From Papaver somniferum (lineage: Eukaryota; Streptophyta; Magnoliopsida; Ranunculales; Papaveraceae): a DNA stretch of 64,000 bases. The notes under the pieces were generated by a model. The model worked only from the letters and a program-made list of their open reading frames with translations. It did no database searches and was not told where the DNA came from. The position numbers and the translations under genes were made by a program. Below, in pieces: positions 60,601-64,000 of this stretch. Within the stretch, counting starts at the first letter, position 1. Every line of letters begins with the position of its first letter. The stretch spans positions 196,931,625 to 196,995,624 of the forward strand of contig NC_039362.1 in the NCBI RefSeq assembly GCF_003573695.1. The letters are read 5' to 3'.

Positions 60601-61654
60601 CGTGCTGCTCACACGCTTGGTCATGCTAGAGTCGGGTAACAGGTGTATTTGCGTGTGTGCCATTCAGTCGTGTGCCATTTTTTTCCACCTAACATGGATT
60701 ACGCTAGAGGATAATTTTACCCTTGAAGAAATGATTTTCCTCCCATTCCCATCGAGTATACCCCATTTCTCTTTTCCCATTCTATCTCTTCTTTTCTCCC
60801 CCTTCTCATCGAGTAAACCCATCTCTTATCTTCCCCCTGGATATTCAGATGTGCACCACATTTGATTTTAAGTCTTCTCAACTGAAGATTTCAGTTCTTC
60901 AATCATCTGTTAATCATCGTCATCGTCATCATCATCAGTTTAGGGTTTCGATTTCAGTTTCTCATCATCAGTTTTAGGGTTTTATATATTCTGTTATCAA
61001 ATCATCTGATCTTTGAAGAATTGATCTTCAATCATCTGTTACGCGAGTTTAGGTTTTTGATTTCACAGATCTCTGTAAATATTTATCATCTGTAGGATTT
61101 CAGTTTGTAAATTAGATTTTAAGGTTTTAGTATTTCAATCGATTTTATGGTTTCTTATTACTCGTTTGATTTGGTATTTAAATTCTTAGGGTTGGGTTTG
61201 ATTCTCTGCAGACGAAGCCATATTTAATTAGGGTTTGATTTGAATCGTTGGAAACAGATTATAAACCTTCTCAATATGATGTACATAGTTATTATTTATG
61301 ATTAGTCAATCTGAACTGAGAGCATATTAGATTTCTGATTCTGATTTACGATTTTAGTTGTGGTATGTACTGTTCATTGCATAAATAGGGTTTAGTGTTA
61401 AGTTTATGTCTCTTTAATAATTATATATGATAGGTAGGGTTCATTGCTTAAATAAGTTCAATTTTTTTCATGTAACTCATCTTTAAGTGTATGAATCAAG
61501 TATCAATCTTTTTTGCACATGTATTCATAAATCCAGTCAGTTGCACTGATATGATAGTATATGAGTTTAGTTATATTTGTTTTGATGGTAGTTTGCAAAT
61601 ATGCGTGCCGTAAAAGAGTTGTTGCTAATGTCATTGTTTGGCTTTACAGATGCC
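60601..61654 (+). other. leader-like region before captured exons
   Basis: A pyrimidine-rich stretch (60740-60850), ATCATCGTC repeats and several TTAGGGTTT words resemble the 5' UTR and first intron of a plant housekeeping gene. No clear exon is recognised, although a captured 5' region is possible. The 61.6-kb end is the intron acceptor before the HSP70 piece. Confidence 0.4.
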
Positions 61655-61808
61655 AAGCTTTTGATTGGTAGGAGATTCAGTAACACCACTGTCTAGGGTG
61701 ATATGAAGCACTGGCCATTCAAGGTTCTATCCGGTCCAGCTGACAAGCCCATGATTGAGGTCTCATACAAGGGTGAGGAGCAGCAGTTTGCTGCTGAGGA
61801 GATCTCTT
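61655..61808 (+). pseudogene. captured HSP70 exon fragment
   Basis: After a TTTACAG acceptor the frame reads DAKLLIGRRFSNTTV, stop, [33 protein letters not shown]. This is the cytosolic HSP70 nucleotide-binding domain, about residues 80-135 of the family, starting at the intron place known in plant HSP70 genes. A TAG replaces the Gln after TTV. About 50 codons only; it cannot act as a chaperone. It runs directly into the LRR piece without an intron. Confidence 0.88.
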
Positions 61809-61810
61809 AA

Positions 61811-62826
61811 ATTGAAGGTCATACCTGAAAAAGTATGGGGTTGTGGGTCTTTCTTAAGAGTGTTGTATATAAGTATAAATTCTATTCATGAAATTCCTTC
61901 TCAGATTGGTTCTTTAAACTCAATCCAGGTATACGCTTTAGTATATACTATTGGTTTTATTCGATTTGAAGGGGATTGTAATTTTATTATGTTTGTAATT
62001 TGTCGTGCTATATGTATCTTGTGCAGTTTAACTTCATTACCGTCTTGATTGGGTGGTTTGGTCTCTCTAACGCAACTTCATGTTGCAAACAACAAGCTGA
62101 CTAATTTTCCAGTTGAAATTGGACTTCTAACTCGTCTGCAAATCTTGAAAGTAAATAACAACAGGTAATACTCACGTTTATAACCATTTTCACTTTGTGA
62201 ATTTTACCGTAGTTAAAGTAATTGCTCTCTCTAAATTATTCATGTTATTGCTTTGGTGGTAGGATAAGCTCAGTTCCGCCGAATATAGGGAATTGTGTCT
62301 CCCTTGTCGAGGTGGTATTCTGATCTTACTTTATTATACAAAAATTCGTATTTGTTATAAGTAATATATATATATATATATATATAACTTGGATTTGTGA
62401 TCCGAAAAAATTTCTTGGTGCAGGTTGATCTTGCATCAAATATCTTGGTAGACTTGCCTGACACAGTTGGGAGTTTACGGAATCTTGAGGTACTCCATGT
62501 TTGTGTAGGCTCTGCATCTGAGTAATAGTGGCCTCAAATCCCTTCCTTCGATGATATTCAAACTGTGCACCCAACTCTCGACTCTTGATCTTCATAATAC
62601 AGAAATCACAATTGATATTCTCAGTCAGGTATTGACTTTTGATTCTTTTTTTTTATCTAAAACTTGTGCAAGAGGTGATAGTATTATGTATCCAAGTATT
62701 ATGTCACACAAGCAGTTTGAAGGGTGGGAAAGTTTTGATGAGCGTCGTAGATTAAAGCATCAAAAGCAACTGGATTTCAGAGTTGGAAGTTCTGGTGTGT
62801 TTGATGAAGGTGCTGATAAATATTAA
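61811..62826 (+). pseudogene. captured C-terminal part of an LRRC40-like leucine-rich repeat gene
   Basis: Six exon pieces with GT-AG introns: 61811-61928 (VIPEKVWGCGSFLRVLYIS, EIPSQIGSLNS), 62028-62164 (LVSLTQLHVANNKLTNFPVE), 62263-62311 (ISSVPPNIGNCVSLVE), 62424-62489 (VDLASNILVDLPDTVGSL), 62509-62628 (LHLSNSGLKSLPSMIFKLC) and 62716-62826 (FEGWESFDERRRLKHQKQLD, ending FDEGADKY). LRR units of 22-24 residues with LxxLxLxxN are clear. The QFEGWxxFDERRR tail is characteristic of plant LRRC40-type intracellular LRR proteins. One TGA lies within exon 2 after TSLPS. The N-terminal LRRs are missing. Introns retained shows that genomic DNA, not cDNA, was captured. Confidence 0.88.
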
Positions 62827-63264
62827 AAAGGTACTCAATCTCTCAAGTCGCACATTGCCAAAGTATATGAATGCAGTTCCATATACATTTCAGATAATCA
62901 ATCAAAGATAACTTATATGTTGAATGCTTTTTCATAGTAGTTTTTTTTATTTATTCTTACTTTTGTAATTACAATATGCTTTTGTGCAAAAAAAATTAAA
63001 GGTATTGTAATCTTCCAATGTTTGCTGTGTCTGAGTTTCAGTCTTCAAATGTTTGCTTTCTCTGCATTAGTTTGGCTGAACATGCAAGTTTTTTCTCCTT
63101 CATATTCCTAGTATTTTCTTCTCATAATATTTAGAAATGAATTTTCTTGTCATCAGGGTGTTCTTTTAAGAATTGAAATTGGATCTCGCGATGTTATGTG
63201 AGTCATGTTTGTGTAGATTTGTAGGTTACAAGTCCTAAAAAGAGTATATGTCATGGTTTGTGTA

Positions 63265-63580
63265 GTTTACATTCTTAGTATATCTTGCGTCTATCTTGTG
63301 GGGATGTAGCTGGGTTGTTTGGTCAGACATTTACATACCGGCTAGATGTTGTTAGGAGGAAGATGAAGGTACCTCTTGGTTTTTTTATGTCCGCATATTC
63401 TATCTTAAGTATTAGTAAAGGCATTCAGTTTAAACTTGCTTTATTTATTACTCAACTTAAACTTGCTTTCTTTGGTCTTTTTTCTGTGCATATTGTTCCT
63501 TCATTAACTATTGTATTCAAGGCGTACGACATGATGAAGCCTTGGCTACGAGTTTCTTTACTAAATTTCTACTGTGTTTT
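63265..63580 (+). pseudogene. captured mitochondrial carrier fragment
   Basis: A piece at about 63281-63368 reads LRLSCGDVAGLFGQTFTYRL then DVVRRKMK before a GTACCT donor. This is the carrier signature (P-L-D-V-V-R-R) with Pro changed to Arg. A second piece near 63496-63550 reads IVPSLTIVFKAYDMMKPWL, the last transmembrane helix of CoA/adenine-nucleotide-type carriers. Only the C-terminal repeat is present. It is non-functional as it stands. Confidence 0.75.
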
Positions 63581-63587
63581 GTATCAG

Positions 63588-63663
63588 CAAGGATATGTGA
63601 TCAAACAACAAGAAGCACAAAGCAATCTAGTACGAAATCGCCAAGAAGATAAATCTGTATTAG
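63588..63663 (+). other. exon-like segment of unknown origin
   Basis: Between a GTATCAG acceptor and a GTAAGTTA donor, 76 bases encode GYVIKQQEAQSNLVRNRQED, Gln-rich and hydrophilic. It could be another captured exon. I do not recognise the gene. Confidence 0.35.
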
Positions 63664-64000
63664 TAAGTTACAAACAACCCAAAGTCTTTTTGATTTTAAA
63701 ATTCAACCTGCTAATTATTTTCCTGGCATGTTGATCTTACAAACTTTCTTAAAAGCCTATTTTTTTTCTTTCAATGTGCAGGTTGGCATACATATTTCTG
63801 GATAGCTTTAGTTCCCCTCTTTTTAAGCTTGGTAATCCCTCGAGCTCTTTATACATGTTTTCATGATTTCCTATTCCACCAATCTTTTCTTTTTGATTAT
63901 GTTGTCATTTTTGTATTGTCTTATGTGCGATTTTATGTGTTATCTCTAACCAACTAAATTTGGTTTACACTCTTGCATTTGCCTAATTTTCTTGTCTAAC

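Larger units (their letters stand above)
60420..64000 (+). mobile_element. Pack-CACTA-like element carrying host gene fragments (right end outside window)
   Basis: CACTACACCATTTTTCCCG begins at 60420, a CACTA-type terminus with a purine/pyrimidine pattern typical of the superfamily. The next 180 bases contain many CGTTACAA/TTCGTAAC words in both orientations, a subterminal repeat set distinct from the first CACTA. Inside, all on the plus strand, lie exon pieces of HSP70, an LRR protein and a mitochondrial carrier. No transposase is seen before the window ends. The other terminus and the target duplication cannot be checked (left flank AAG). The boundary is therefore inferred from one end only. 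Confidence 0.65.

Overview
This window is repeat-rich nuclear DNA from a flowering plant. Supporting signs are GT-AG introns, plant CACTA (En/Spm) transposases, Ty3/gypsy and Ty1/copia elements primed by plant-type tRNAs, and a class III peroxidase. A eudicot, possibly of the poppy order, is my guess from general impression only. The host content is modest: an F-box gene with one frameshift, a broken peroxidase gene, and fragments of three other host genes carried inside a transposon.

Layout. 1-3250: pieces of two LTR retrotransposons. 4432-5970: F-box gene, minus strand. 6748-28731: one complete CACTA transposon with 3-bp ATG target duplications. It carries two divergent genes: a TNP2-type transposase on the minus strand (20259 to 8306) and a Transposase_24/TNPA-like gene on the plus strand (25031 to 27680). 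They are separated by a duplicated promoter block and a 152-bp tandem array. A gag-only LTR retrotransposon (10947-18912, CATAT target duplication) sits inside the TNP2 coding exon and splits it within one codon. 29258-30417: class III peroxidase pseudogene. 30418-38168: non-coding host DNA with tandem repeats, a LINE scrap, a fold-back repeat and a small hAT-like MITE. 38169-47255: Tat-type Ty3/gypsy element (AATGT target duplication) that has lost gag, has a decayed pol, and carries a spliced coiled-coil gene in antisense. 49119-53872: young Ty1/copia element (GATCA target duplication) whose gag-pol frame is open except for one stop. 56312-58080: decayed copia fragment. 58440-60419: LTR-like tandem DNA. 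60420-64000: left part of a second CACTA-type element holding exon fragments of HSP70, an LRRC40-like LRR protein and a mitochondrial carrier, that is, a Pack-CACTA.

How it fits together. The first CACTA is a two-gene system in which the DDE-type TNP2 transposase would act with a TNPA-like terminal-repeat binder. Both genes are now inactivated, one by insertion, frameshifts and stops, the other by four nonsense codons. The host DNA around 28.8-37.9 kb is partly repeated at 48.7-56.1 kb. This indicates an old segmental duplication whose second copy has lost the peroxidase and later received the copia element. The most unusual content is the multi-gene capture at the right edge and the antisense gene in the Tat element.
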